Source: Poindextera sp041691315
GTDB lineage: Bacteria; Pseudomonadota; Alphaproteobacteria; Caulobacterales; Caulobacteraceae
DNA length: 64,000 nt
Direction of reading: 5' to 3'
NCBI GenBank assembly: GCA_041691315.1
Contig: JBEPUW010000022.1
Coordinates: 1-64,000 of the forward strand
Shown: positions 8,695 to 16,885 of the stretch, in pieces
How positions within the stretch are numbered: the stretch's first letter is position 1
Layout of the letters: every line of letters begins with the position of its first letter
Program-made: the position numbers and the translations under genes
Notes under the pieces: model-generated
The model's input: only the letters and a program-made list of their open reading frames with translations
Told to the model about the DNA's origin: nothing
The model's database searches: none

Positions 8695-9393
8695 TTGCCC
8701 CGCCTGATCACCGCCGATCAGATCGATTTCGGACCCAAGGCGAGTACGCCGGTGGTCTCAGACACCCTGCGGTTCGTCATCCCGGTCCCCGCATTCGAAG
8801 GCGGCGGTGAGCCGCTGACGCCGCCTAAGGGCGCCGAACCCTTCTCGGACTGGGCCGGCAAGCCGATCACGGGTCGAGGCGTGGTCTTCTACAATCCCGA
8901 CGACCGCTGCTATCAGGCCGCCCACGGCGATGGGAGCGAGGTGGTTATCTTCGGCTTGATCACCCGCCGCGAGGCCAGTCAGCTGGCGGCGGAGACCGCC
9001 AAATCGGCCAGCGACCCGAACCGGCTTACCCTGCCGCAGTTCAAAGCCCTGCTCGATTTCGCCGCCCACGATCTTGGCCAGATCGCCATCTACAATGCAG
9101 CCAGGGCGTCGGTCGAAAACACCATGGTCCGGGCCGGCGCCGACACCGGCATCGCGGACTACGGCCTCTATCGGCGCAGTGGCCAGGATCTGTGCGACGC
9201 GGTCTTCGTGCCGGGCGATGGGGTCTTCGAGGGCCCGGCCGCCACCCCGCAGACCTTCACCGGTGGCGCCGTGGTGGTTCACCAGGGCGGCGACGTCCAC
9301 CTGGTGCAGACCACCAGCTTCGAGGCGACCTACAAGCATCCCGACGGCCGTCCGATCCAGGTGTCCGAGCTGGCCGTCCAGTCGCCCAAGTGA
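8695..9393 (+). CDS. Conserved hypothetical protein, translationally coupled to a kinase gene
   Basis: 232 residues from a TTG codon (TTGCCCCGCCTG); no better in-frame start is seen. No signal peptide or membrane helix. The product is soluble and mixed alpha/beta, with an N-terminal half containing DWAGKPITGRGVVFYNPDDR and a C-terminal half with AVVVHQGGDVHLVQ. I do not recognise the family. The last codons overlap the next gene's GTG start (GTGA), so the two are probably made together. Confidence 0.6.
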   Translation: MPRLITADQIDFGPKASTPVVSDTLRFVIPVPAFEGGGEPLTPPKGAEPFSDWAGKPITGRGVVFYNPDDRCYQAAHGDGSEVVIFGLITRREASQLAAETAKSASDPNRLTLPQFKALLDFAAHDLGQIAIYNAARASVENTMVRAGADTGIADYGLYRRSGQDLCDAVFVPGDGVFEGPAATPQTFTGGAVVVHQGGDVHLVQTTSFEATYKHPDGRPIQVSELAVQSPK

Positions 9394-10298
9394 CGCCCAA
9401 GACCCCACCGCCGGGGCGCGGGACGCCGGCGTCGGACCACCAGATCGACACCGCCCTGGTCCGCGCCCTGCTGACCGAGCAGCACCCCGACCTGGCGAAC
9501 CTCGAGATCGCGCCGGCGGCGACCGGCTGGGACAACGCCATGTTCCGGCTGGGCGAGACGCTGAGCGTACGGCTGCCCCGGCGCGCCGTCGCCGCGACCT
9601 TGCTGGAGAACGAGCAGCGCTGGCTGCCGAGGCTGGCGTCCCGCCTGCCGTTGCCCGTCCCGGCGCCGGTGCGCCTGGGCGCGCCGGGTTGTGGCTATCC
9701 CTGGCGCTGGAGCGTGCTGCCCTGGCTGGATGGCGAGCCGGCCGACCTGGCGCCGCTGCGACCCGACCAGGGCCCGGTGCTGGGCGGTTTCCTGCGCACA
9801 CTGCACATCCCCGCGCCACCCGGCGCGCCGTTCAACCCCAATCGCAGCATCAGCCTGCGCGCCCGGTCGGTGCTGACCGAGCCGCAGCTCGCGCGGGTGG
9901 CGGCGCGAACCGACCTGATCGACGACCGCATCGCGCGGATCTGGCGCGAGGGCCTGGCGGCCCCGATCGACGTCGCGCCCAGCTGGATGCACGGGGATCT
10001 GCACGCGCGCAACGTGCTTTCCAACCGCGGCGAGATCAGCGCGGTGATCGACTGGGGCGACATGGCGCGCGGCGATCCGGCCACCGACCTCTCCTCGATC
10101 TGGATGCTGCTGCCGGACACAGGCTCGCGCCAGCAGGCGATGGCCGCCTATGGTCCCGCGTCCGAAGCGACCTGGCGCCGCGCGCGCGGCTGGGCGGTCG
10201 CCTATGGCGCGGTGCTGATGGATGCCGGCGGCGTCGACGATCCACGCCTTGAGGCCATGGGCCGCCTGGCGCTAGAACGGCTGATCGAAGGCCCGTGA
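9390..10298 (+). CDS. APH-fold phosphotransferase
   Basis: 302 residues from a GTG that overlaps the preceding stop. An aminoglycoside-phosphotransferase-fold kinase with Brenner motif WMHGDLHARNVL, followed by the metal-binding AVIDWGDMARGDPATDLS. Such proteins transfer phosphate from ATP to small hydroxylated molecules; the substrate cannot be read from the sequence and may be a metabolite rather than an antibiotic. The frame is open upstream to 9192, but that part overlaps the previous gene. Confidence 0.85.
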   Translation: MTPKTPPPGRGTPASDHQIDTALVRALLTEQHPDLANLEIAPAATGWDNAMFRLGETLSVRLPRRAVAATLLENEQRWLPRLASRLPLPVPAPVRLGAPGCGYPWRWSVLPWLDGEPADLAPLRPDQGPVLGGFLRTLHIPAPPGAPFNPNRSISLRARSVLTEPQLARVAARTDLIDDRIARIWREGLAAPIDVAPSWMHGDLHARNVLSNRGEISAVIDWGDMARGDPATDLSSIWMLLPDTGSRQQAMAAYGPASEATWRRARGWAVAYGAVLMDAGGVDDPRLEAMGRLALERLIEGP

Positions 10299-10360
10299 CG
10301 ATCCGCCGCGATTGATGAACCAAGCGGCCCGCCACGGGTTAGGCCCTTAGGAGCTTTGCC

Positions 10361-10456
10361 ATGTTCACCCGGCCCGCCGTGCCTTATGGCTGTGCCGTGC
10401 CCGGACCGGCCGGTTCCGAGCGCAACTCGCCTTTCCAGCATCGGAGCCACCCGTGA
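10361..10456 (+). CDS. Candidate 31-residue leader ORF before the ferritin-like gene
   Basis: ATG at 10361 is preceded by AGGAG with an eight-base spacer, a strong Shine-Dalgarno. The ORF runs 31 codons without a rare feature and its TGA overlaps the GTG start of the ferritin-like gene (GTGA). The peptide is Pro/Arg-rich and resembles nothing I know. It could be a coupling or regulatory leader, or chance. Coordinates and ribosome site are seen; function is inference. Confidence 0.35.
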   Translation: MFTRPAVPYGCAVPGPAGSERNSPFQHRSHP

Positions 10457-10995
10457 GCGACACCCCCTTTCTGAGCGACGTCAAAACCCTGCGCGATCGT
10501 GCGCGCAAGAACATCGCCGACGGGCCAGTCAACGACACCTATGTCGGCGACGCCAAGCAGACCATCGAGATCCTGCAGGCGGTGCTGGCCACCGAACTGG
10601 TCTGCGTGCTGCGCTATACGCAGCACTCGATCATGGCCAGCGGCCTGGCCAGCGAAGGGGTCAAGGCGGAATTCGCCACCCACGCCAAGGAAGAGCAGGA
10701 ACACGCCATGTCGGTGGCCGAGCGCATCAACCAGCTCGGCGGCGAACCCGACTTCAACCCCGAGACCCTGACCGGTCGTTCCGCCTCGGAGTACCAGACC
10801 GGCAAGGACCTGGTCACGATGATCCGGGAAAACCTGATCGCCGAGCGCATCGCCGTCGACCATTACCGCGAGCTGATCCGCTATTTCGGCGACAACGACC
10901 CGACCACCCGGGTCATGATCGAAGGCATCCTGGCGGTCGAAGAAGAACACGCCAGCGACATGCTCGACCTCCTGAACCTGCACGGCGGAAAGTAA
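10453..10995 (+). CDS. Ferritin-like diiron protein (bacterioferritin/Dps relative)
   Basis: 180 residues from GTG with GGAG seven bases upstream. A four-helix bundle with paired iron-binding motifs: E(L)VCVLRYTQH and KEEQEHA in the first pair, ENLIAERIAVDHYRE and EEEHASD in the second. These are the E and ExxH ligands of ferritin-like oxidases. Related proteins store iron or detoxify peroxide. It is not classical bacterioferritin: the N-terminus differs and the haem Met is not evident. Inverted repeats follow its stop. Confidence 0.85.
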   Translation: MSDTPFLSDVKTLRDRARKNIADGPVNDTYVGDAKQTIEILQAVLATELVCVLRYTQHSIMASGLASEGVKAEFATHAKEEQEHAMSVAERINQLGGEPDFNPETLTGRSASEYQTGKDLVTMIRENLIAERIAVDHYRELIRYFGDNDPTTRVMIEGILAVEEEHASDMLDLLNLHGGK

Positions 10996-11012
10996 GCCCC
11001 CACATCTAACCG

Positions 11013-11068
11013 GGTCCAGATTTGGGCGTCAAAGCGCATGAATCTGGACCTGCCGAGCTCGGCTCGGC
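11013..11068 (+). terminator. Double hairpin after the ferritin-like gene
   Basis: GGTCCAGATT (11013-11022) pairs perfectly with AATCTGGACC (11041-11050), and GCCGAG...CTCGGC (11052-11068) follows at once. There is no clear T-run, so a terminator role is plausible but not certain. Confidence 0.4.
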
Positions 11069-11081
11069 GCCCTTAAGATTC

Positions 11082-11185
11082 AACCACGAAAAACACGAAA
11101 GAACACGAACGGGTAGCGGCGCGGCCGCGCGGAGCCCGCTTGCGTGAGTTCGGCGTCGAAGCTCACGTTCGTGTTTTTCGTGGTT
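11082..11185. repeat. 18-bp perfect inverted repeat between convergent genes
   Basis: AACCACGAAAAACACGAA at 11082-11099 is exactly complementary to 11168-11185, with 68 bases between that hold a second related stem (CACGAAC with GTTCGTG) and GC-rich sequence. It lies between the ferritin-like gene and rsgA, which converge, and could serve as a bidirectional transcription end. The ACCACGAAAAACACGAA wording is a repeat motif seen in many bacterial genomes. Confidence 0.7.
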
Positions 11186-11220
11186 CATTCTTCCTTTGAC
11201 ACCCCGCCGGCGTGCCTGCC

Positions 11221-12282
11221 TCACCACTCGCCCCGCTTCTTGCTGGCCTTGTTGGCCTTGCTGATGGCGATCCAGTGTTTGCGGTTGGCCTGGCGCGCCA
11301 CACGGTCTTCCTTGGCCTCGAGGAAGTTGAGCTCGCGCTGGAGTTTCTTGAAGCCCCTCCAACGCGCCTCGTCCAGCGCGCCGGTCTCCAGCGCCGCGCG
11401 CACGGCGCAGCCGGGTTCGTTCTTGTGGCCGCAGTCACGGAAGCGGCACTCGCGAGCCAGGGCCTCGATGTCCTCGAAGGTCGCGTCCAGGCCGTCGCCG
11501 ACCTCCAGCAGGCCGAACTCGCGCATCCCCGGCGTGTCCAGGATCAGCGCGCCGCTGGGCAGCCGCACCAGCTCACGGTGGGTGGTGGTGTGGCGCCCAT
11601 GCGCATCGCCCTCGCGGATAGCGGCCGTGGCCATCACGTTTTCGCCGGCCAGGGCGTTGACCAGGGTGGACTTGCCGACCCCGGACGAACCGAGCAGAAC
11701 GCAGGTCTCGCCCGGCTTTAGATAAGCCGCCAGCTCATCCATGCCCTGGCCGGTCACCACCGAGACGGCCACGACCGGCGCGCCGATGGCCACCGCCTCG
11801 GCCTCGGCGACGACGGCGTCCGGATCGGCGCAGAGATCGGCCTTGGTCAGCACCACGACGGGCTGCGCGCCGCTCTGCCAGGCGCTGGCCAGGTAGCGCT
11901 CGAGCCGCCGGGCGTTGAAATCGGCGTTCATCGAGGCGACCAGGAAGGCCACGTCGACGTTGGCCGCCACCACCTGCATCGTCTGAACGCTGTCGGCCGC
12001 CCTGCGCAGAAAGGCCGTGCGCCGGGGCATCACCGCGTGGATGGTCGCTGCGCCGCCGTCGCGCGGCGTCAGCGCGACCCAGTCGCCGACCGCCGGGTAG
12101 CCGCCCTCCTCCGCCTCGCGCATGAGGTGGCCGGAAAGCTGGGCGCTGAGGTCGCCGAGGTCGGTGGCGACGGTATAGAGGCCGCGGTGCTGGACGGTGA
12201 CCCGTCCAGGCGCATGCCCTTGCGCCGCATGGGGCGCGAAGTCCTGGCCGAGCGTATCGCTCCAGCCGAATTGTTCGATCAA
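11221..12282 (-). CDS. rsgA: Small-subunit ribosome biogenesis GTPase RsgA
   Basis: 353 residues. A circularly permuted GTPase that helps late 30S maturation. Order: OB-fold (about 25-100), G4 VVLTKADL, G1 GSSGVGKSTL, G3 DTPGM, then the zinc motif CRFRDCGHKNEPGC (C-x4-C-x-H-x5-C). It starts at a TTG with AAGGA eight bases upstream; no ATG fits. The C-terminus ends in a Lys-rich tail, as is common for rRNA-binding members. A tiny strong-RBS ORF lies 60 bases upstream. Confidence 0.95.
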   Translation of the reverse strand: MIEQFGWSDTLGQDFAPHAAQGHAPGRVTVQHRGLYTVATDLGDLSAQLSGHLMREAEEGGYPAVGDWVALTPRDGGAATIHAVMPRRTAFLRRAADSVQTMQVVAANVDVAFLVASMNADFNARRLERYLASAWQSGAQPVVVLTKADLCADPDAVVAEAEAVAIGAPVVAVSVVTGQGMDELAAYLKPGETCVLLGSSGVGKSTLVNALAGENVMATAAIREGDAHGRHTTTHRELVRLPSGALILDTPGMREFGLLEVGDGLDATFEDIEALARECRFRDCGHKNEPGCAVRAALETGALDEARWRGFKKLQRELNFLEAKEDRVARQANRKHWIAISKANKASKKRGEW

Positions 12283-12344
12283 TGGAATGGTCCTTGAAGG
12301 TCGGATTGGCGTTTCGCCGCCGACCCGTCGGACCGCGCACGGCC

Positions 12345-12389
12345 CTAGTCGGCGACGCCTTGGAGGGCGGCGCGAGCAAGATCAGTCAT
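12345..12389 (-). CDS. Possible 14-residue leader peptide upstream of rsgA
   Basis: ATG at 12389 on the minus strand is preceded by AAGGAGGG with a spacer of about nine bases, one of the best Shine-Dalgarno sequences in the window, yet the reading frame stops after MTDLARAALQGVAD. It lies about 60 bases upstream of the rsgA start in the same direction. An attenuator or leader function is only inferred. Confidence 0.35.
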   Translation of the reverse strand: MTDLARAALQGVAD

Positions 12390-12460
12390 GGATGCAACCC
12401 TCCTTTCCGAACTCTCGGATGATCAGCTCAGGCTAGGCCCGGCCGGCGCATCCGTCAAAT

Positions 12461-12880
12461 CTAACGCTTACGGAACCTTGCGGCCTCGCGCTCGAGGGCG
12501 GTGACCCAGGCCTCGGGCTTGTCGTCCTCGGGCACGAACGGCAGCGCGCCGGCGACGCCGCGCAGGGCCAGCCAGAGCTGGGCGCTGAACTGAGGGAACA
12601 TGCGCAAGGGCCGGCGCTTGTTGTCGGTGACGTCCCAGCCGACGGCCTCGAAGGCGTCGACCTGTTGCGGCACGCCCTCGGTGTCGATCCCGTCCCAGCC
12701 AGCCGGCCGTTCGATCTCGTCGGCCTGGTCGGCGGTGAGGCCGAACAGCGCCATCGAGACCTCGTCGATTTCGGGAAACTCAGCGCGACCCTCGCTCCGG
12801 GCATAGGCCGGCTTCATCAGCGCCTTGTGCTCGAGGTCGGCTATGCCAGGCAGGTCGATCAGGCGGCGAAGGGAAGCCAT
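12461..12880 (-). CDS. Hypothetical protein downstream of the cupin gene
   Basis: 139 residues, soluble and acidic, Trp-rich. The middle reads ALFGLTADQADEIERPAGWDGIDTEGVPQQ. No motif that I recognise. Only two bases separate it from the cupin stop, so it is the fourth gene of a tetR-fabA-cupin transcription unit. A role in the same process is inference from position alone. Confidence 0.65.
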   Translation of the reverse strand: MASLRRLIDLPGIADLEHKALMKPAYARSEGRAEFPEIDEVSMALFGLTADQADEIERPAGWDGIDTEGVPQQVDAFEAVGWDVTDNKRRPLRMFPQFSAQLWLALRGVAGALPFVPEDDKPEAWVTALEREAARFRKR

Positions 12881-12882
12881 CG

Positions 12883-13353
12883 TCAGGGCGCCTTATGGAT
12901 GGAGTCGACCCAGGCCACGGACTGCGGCTGTTCGATCGGGGTTATGTCCAGGTTGACCACCACCGCCTCGCCGCCGCTACGCACCAGGACGCATTCCAGC
13001 GGCTGGTCGTCGGAGGCGTTGATCTCCTGGTGCGGTACGAACGGCGGCACATAGATGAAGTCGCCCGGCCCGGCCTCGGCGACATATTCCAGCGCCTCGC
13101 CCCAGCGTATGCGAGCGCGGCCCTTCAGCACATAGATGACGCTTTCCAGTTCGCCGTGATGGTGCGCGCCCGTCTTGGCCCCGGCATGGATCACCACGGT
13201 CCCGGCCCAGAGCTTCTCGGCCCCGACGCGGGCGAAGTTGATCGCCGCGGCGCGGTTCATCCCCGGGGTCTGGGCGGTGTTCGGGTCGAGCTGGTCGCCG
13301 GGAATGACCTGGACGCCCGTCTCTTTCCAGTCGTGGGGATGGTCGTCGCTCAT
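12883..13353 (-). CDS. Cupin-domain protein
   Basis: 156 residues, one cupin beta-barrel. Metal-binding motif 1 is G-A-HHHGELESVIYVLKG (three His and a Glu) and motif 2 is GDFIYVPPFVPHQEIN. Small cupins of this type are isomerases, dioxygenases or sugar-binding sensors; the substrate is not evident. It follows fabA by 58 bases on the same strand and precedes the hypothetical gene by two bases. Confidence 0.85.
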   Translation of the reverse strand: MSDDHPHDWKETGVQVIPGDQLDPNTAQTPGMNRAAAINFARVGAEKLWAGTVVIHAGAKTGAHHHGELESVIYVLKGRARIRWGEALEYVAEAGPGDFIYVPPFVPHQEINASDDQPLECVLVRSGGEAVVVNLDITPIEQPQSVAWVDSIHKAP

Positions 13354-13411
13354 GAACGCCAGAATAGCGGTTTTAAGCTTCGACCCGAAGCGGAAGTCGC
13401 GAGCGCGCGGA

Positions 13412-13933
13412 TCACATCACCAGGCCGACCCTGAGGTCGGTGGCGACATAGACGCTGGCGCCATCGGCGAACACTTCGCCGTTGGCTATGCCCAGGACCA
13501 GCCGGCCGCGCCGGACCTGACGCAGGTCGACCTCATAGCGCACCAGGCGGGTCTCAGGCGTGATGTGGCCACGAAACCGCACCTCGCCGACGCCCAGCGC
13601 GCGGCCCTTGCCGGGCGAGCCCGACCAGCCCAGCCAGTAGCCGACGATCTGCCACATGGCGTCGACGCCGAGACAGCCGGGCATCACCGGATCGCCGATG
13701 AAGTGGCAGGCGAAAAACCAGAGCTCCGGGGTGATATCGAGCTCGGCGATCACCCGGCCCTTGCCGAACGCGCCGCCGTCGAGGCTGATCTCGGTGATCC
13801 GGTCCATCATCAGCATCGGCGGCGCCGGCAATTGCGCGTTTCCGGGGCCGAAATAACCGCCCCTGGCCGACTCCAGCAGATCAGCCTTGCTGTAGGCGGC
13901 CTTGGGCGGGTGAAAGGCGTGTGGATCGGCCAT
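13412..13933 (-). CDS. fabA: 3-hydroxydecanoyl-ACP dehydratase/isomerase FabA
   Basis: 173 residues, usual length 171-173. Dehydrates 3-hydroxydecanoyl-ACP and isomerises trans-2 to cis-3-decenoyl-ACP, the branch point to unsaturated fatty acids. Catalytic His77 in CHFIGDPVMPGCLG and Asp91 in GVDAMWQ keep the 14-residue spacing of E. coli H70/D84. fabB normally follows fabA in alphaproteobacteria, but here a cupin gene does. A TetR gene sits 27 bases upstream in the same direction. Confidence 0.96.
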   Translation of the reverse strand: MADPHAFHPPKAAYSKADLLESARGGYFGPGNAQLPAPPMLMMDRITEISLDGGAFGKGRVIAELDITPELWFFACHFIGDPVMPGCLGVDAMWQIVGYWLGWSGSPGKGRALGVGEVRFRGHITPETRLVRYEVDLRQVRRGRLVLGIANGEVFADGASVYVATDLRVGLVM

Positions 13934-13960
13934 GGCCGCGGCCTCCTTTGCAGGATTAAG

Positions 13961-14590
13961 TCATGCGACCTTGTCGCGCACGCTCAGCGCCGCGCCGGAG
14001 CCTGGCGGCAGGCGCAGGGCGGCGGCGACGAAGACCCAGATCTTCTCGGTCAGCTCGGCGCGGTCGGGGCGGTGCGTCTTGGTCAGGGCGCCGATCAGGG
14101 CCTGATGGATGCCGCCGATCATCAGCGCGATGGCCAGGCGCGGATCGAGGTCGGCGGGGATGACGCCTTCCCGCTGGCCGGCGCGCAGATTGTGCGCCCC
14201 GGCGGCGAGCTGGCGGTTGGTGAACGCCTGTTCGACGTCGAGGACTTCCGCGGCGCGGCTCAAGGGTCCAACCACCAGCGGCGCGAACGGATGGTCGTAG
14301 TGGAACGAGATATAGGCGGCGATCCGCTCCTTCTCGCGCCCGGCCCAGTCCTGCGAAACCAGGTTGGCGGGGTTGAACGCCGCCTCTTCCAGGCGGTCGT
14401 AGAAGGCCTCGACGACGGCGGCGATCAGCCCGGCCTTAGAGCCGAAATGGTGATAGGCCAGCCCCACCGAGACCCGGGTCCGCTTGGCCACCGCCTGCAT
14501 TTCCAAGAGCCCGTGGCCCTGGATCAACTCGTCCTGGGCGGCGCGGATCAGCCGTTCGCGGGTGCCTATCTGTGTAAGCGGCATGGCCAT
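13961..14590 (-). CDS. TetR-family transcriptional regulator upstream of fabA
   Basis: 209 residues. N-terminal helix-turn-helix (about residues 10-55: RLIRAAQDELIQ...AVAKRTRVSVGLAYHHFGSKAGL), C-terminal ligand domain with an Ala/Leu-rich dimer face. It begins at ATG 14590 (or ATG 14584); a TTG at 14614 would place the palindrome 14603-14616 inside the gene, so I reject it. Being first in a unit with fabA and divergent from an enoyl-CoA hydratase gene suggests control of fatty-acid metabolism, by analogy with FabR or DesT. Confidence 0.85.
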   Translation of the reverse strand: MAMPLTQIGTRERLIRAAQDELIQGHGLLEMQAVAKRTRVSVGLAYHHFGSKAGLIAAVVEAFYDRLEEAAFNPANLVSQDWAGREKERIAAYISFHYDHPFAPLVVGPLSRAAEVLDVEQAFTNRQLAAGAHNLRAGQREGVIPADLDPRLAIALMIGGIHQALIGALTKTHRPDRAELTEKIWVFVAAALRLPPGSGAALSVRDKVA

Positions 14591-14602
14591 TATCTCGGAC
14601 TG

Positions 14603-14616
14603 AACTGAATTCAATT
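14603..14616. promoter_or_regulatory. Candidate TetR operator
   Basis: AACTGAATTCAATT is a near-perfect palindrome centred on TGAATTCA, immediately upstream of the TetR start codon and in the divergent spacer facing the enoyl-CoA hydratase gene. Position and symmetry fit an autoregulatory operator. No binding data are implied. Confidence 0.4.
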
Positions 14617-14737
14617 TAGCCCATCGCGCGCCGCGTTTTCAAGCGAGAATAGGGACGGTCCCTCAACTTTGCCTTGCCCAGTCGGCGCCCCGCGCAACAG
14701 ATGGCCCGGTCATAGTCGCTTGGACGAGAGAACGATC

Positions 14738-15562
14738 GTGGACCTGAAGGCGACCCGCTACGAGATCGACGACCGGATCGCCACCATCACGCTGGCGCGG
14801 CCGAAACGGCGCAACGCCTGGACCGGACGGATGCACACCGAATACCGCTGGTGCCTCTTACAGGCCGACCAGGACCCGCAGGTTCGGGTCATCGTGGTCA
14901 CCGGCGACCCAGACGGAAAAGCCTTCTGCGCGGGCGCCGACCTCGGGGCGCTGGAGGGGCACGCCGAGAAGGGGCGCTACGATTCGGGTACGGACGATGA
15001 CATCGCCCGGCCCGGCTATGGCGTCGATCCGCACTTCGACGCCAGCTTCGCCTACCATTTCGGCCTGTCGAAGCCGGTGATCGCCGCCATCAATGGCGCC
15101 GCGGCGGGGGTCGGGCTGGTGCTGGCGGCCTTCGCCGACCTGCGCTTCGCGCAAGCCGGGGCCAAGTTCACCACCGCCCACGGCCGCTACAACTTTCCGG
15201 CCGAGTTCGGCCTCTCCTGGGTGCTGCCGCGCATCATGGGTCTGACCCATGCCAATGACGTGCTCTTGTCCAGCCGGGTGTTCACGGCCGAAGAGGCCTT
15301 GGCCATGGGCTTCCTGAACAAGGTGCTGCCGGCCGACGAGTTGATCGCCCATGTCACCGCCTATGCTCGCATGATCGCCGACACCGTCGCGCCCGGCTCG
15401 GCGCGCGCGACCAAGCACCAGATCTATCGCGACCTGCATCGCGACGCCGCCGCCGCCGTGGCCGAGGCCGAACGGCTGCTGGAAGACATGATCCGCCATC
15501 CCGACTATGGCGAGGGCGTCAAGGCCTGGATGGAGAAGCGCGTCGCGGCCTGGACAGGTTAG
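14738..15562 (+). CDS. Enoyl-CoA hydratase/isomerase family protein
   Basis: 274 residues from a GTG (GTGGACCTGAAG) with GAGAG upstream; an upstream extension is possible but not crotonase-like. Crotonase fold: the oxyanion-hole segment is AFCAGADLGAL and the second is INGAAAGVGLVLAAFADLRFA. The segment ARPKRRNAW is the usual start region. The catalytic position corresponding to hydratase Glu lies in FPAEFGLSW. It probably acts in fatty-acid or aromatic acyl-CoA beta-oxidation. Divergent from tetR. Confidence 0.88.
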   Translation: MDLKATRYEIDDRIATITLARPKRRNAWTGRMHTEYRWCLLQADQDPQVRVIVVTGDPDGKAFCAGADLGALEGHAEKGRYDSGTDDDIARPGYGVDPHFDASFAYHFGLSKPVIAAINGAAAGVGLVLAAFADLRFAQAGAKFTTAHGRYNFPAEFGLSWVLPRIMGLTHANDVLLSSRVFTAEEALAMGFLNKVLPADELIAHVTAYARMIADTVAPGSARATKHQIYRDLHRDAAAAVAEAERLLEDMIRHPDYGEGVKAWMEKRVAAWTG

Positions 15563-15788
15563 CCAGGTCACCAGTCCCCAAAATGAGTATTCGGCGAGCA
15601 CACAAACGCGCTTGCGACCGTTCGTCCCGGTCGACGCCAAGGCTTCGTTAATCACAATTCGCTAGCTCTGCCGTACTGGATTGAGTCTCATGCCGGCATC
15701 GCCGTTCCCATACGCACACGACAGAGGCCTCGACACGCTGAGCGTGCGGCCGCGCATCCGCGCCACCGCGACGTTGCGGGGCTGAGCG

Positions 15789-16382
15789 ATGGCCTACGGA
15801 TCGGTGCTCGCCAGCGACAGGATCAATCTCGAAAAGATCGATTTTCTGCTGATCGACCCCAATTCGTTCTTCCTGGATATCCTGGCCCAGGTGGTCGGCG
15901 GATTCGGCGTGCGCAGCATCACCCGCTGCTCGACCGTCGCTGACGCCAAGGTGGTCCTGGCCGAGCGGGTCATCGACTTCATCCTGACCGACGCCAACAT
16001 GCCAGACGAGAGCGGCTACGACTTCATCGAGTGGGTCCGTCGCCACGCCATCGAGGCCAACCGGTTCGTGCCGGCGATCATCGTCACCGGCCACACCCGC
16101 ATCTCCCAGGTGGCCCGCGCGCGCGACTGCGGCGCGCACTTCATCATCGCCAAGCCGATCACGCCCAAGGTCATTCTGGAACGGATCTTCTGGGTCGGCC
16201 GTGAAAACCGAATGTTCATTGAATCCGACACCTATTGCGGGCTGGACCGCCGGTTCAAGACCGAGGGCCCGCCCGCCGGCATGCCGGGCCGGCGCGCCGA
16301 GGATCTGGACGGGGCGGCCCAAGACGACGATGACGACGACGACCTGGTTTCTCCCATCGTAGCCCCGAAGGTAGCCCTGTGA
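15789..16382 (+). CDS. CheY-like response regulator receiver protein
   Basis: 197 residues. A receiver domain at about 18-140 has the acidic site FLLIDPN, phospho-acceptor Asp in FILTDANMPDESG, Thr in IIVTGHT and Lys in IAKPITP. There is no DNA-binding domain; the C-terminus is disordered and ends in a run of seven Asp. The stop overlaps the next gene's GTG (GTGA), so a two-gene unit is likely. The 226-base upstream gap carries a GAGTC (GANTC-type, CcrM) site at 15683-15687. Confidence 0.85.
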   Translation: MAYGSVLASDRINLEKIDFLLIDPNSFFLDILAQVVGGFGVRSITRCSTVADAKVVLAERVIDFILTDANMPDESGYDFIEWVRRHAIEANRFVPAIIVTGHTRISQVARARDCGAHFIIAKPITPKVILERIFWVGRENRMFIESDTYCGLDRRFKTEGPPAGMPGRRAEDLDGAAQDDDDDDDLVSPIVAPKVAL

Positions 16383-16885
16383 GCAAGGTGAGGAAGTTCC
16401 GGGTCAAGAGCCGGCTGGCGACGCTGGCGTTTCAGTCGGGCGGGATCTCGGCCAACCAGGCTCTGAAGCAGGCCGAGGCCGGCCTGGACACGCTGCGCGT
16501 CGAGGGTCTGGCCGCGCTCGACGCCGCGATCGGCGAGATCGACACCCGCTATGGCCCGAACGCCGCGGCGCGCACGGCCGAACCGCTCGAAGACCTTTAT
16601 CGGCTGAGCTGCAGCGTCATCGACATGGCGCTGTTCGTTCCGGGCAGCGGCATGGACGACTGCGCACGCTCCTTCTGCGGCCTGGTCGATCTCAGCCACG
16701 AACTCGACATTCAGGCCTGGGACGCCATCGACGTGCATATCGAGGCGCTGCGCCTGTTGCGTCTGGCCGGTGCGGCCATGTCGGCGCCGCAACGTCAGGC
16801 AATTCTCGACGGCCTGATCAAGGTCACCCGCAAGCGCGTCGGCGATCCGAACGAATACTACGACCGGGCCGCCGCGGCCGGCTGA
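16379..16885 (+). CDS. Helical partner protein of the response regulator
   Basis: 168 residues, mostly alpha-helical, starting at a GTG that overlaps the receiver gene's stop. N-terminus MSKVRKFRVKSRLATLAF is basic; the body has regular amphipathic helices (QALKQAEAGLDTLRVEGLAALDAAIGEI). No known catalytic motif is seen. Tight coupling suggests it is an effector or phosphotransfer partner of the CheY-like protein; this is inference. Confidence 0.7.
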   Translation: MSKVRKFRVKSRLATLAFQSGGISANQALKQAEAGLDTLRVEGLAALDAAIGEIDTRYGPNAAARTAEPLEDLYRLSCSVIDMALFVPGSGMDDCARSFCGLVDLSHELDIQAWDAIDVHIEALRLLRLAGAAMSAPQRQAILDGLIKVTRKRVGDPNEYYDRAAAAG

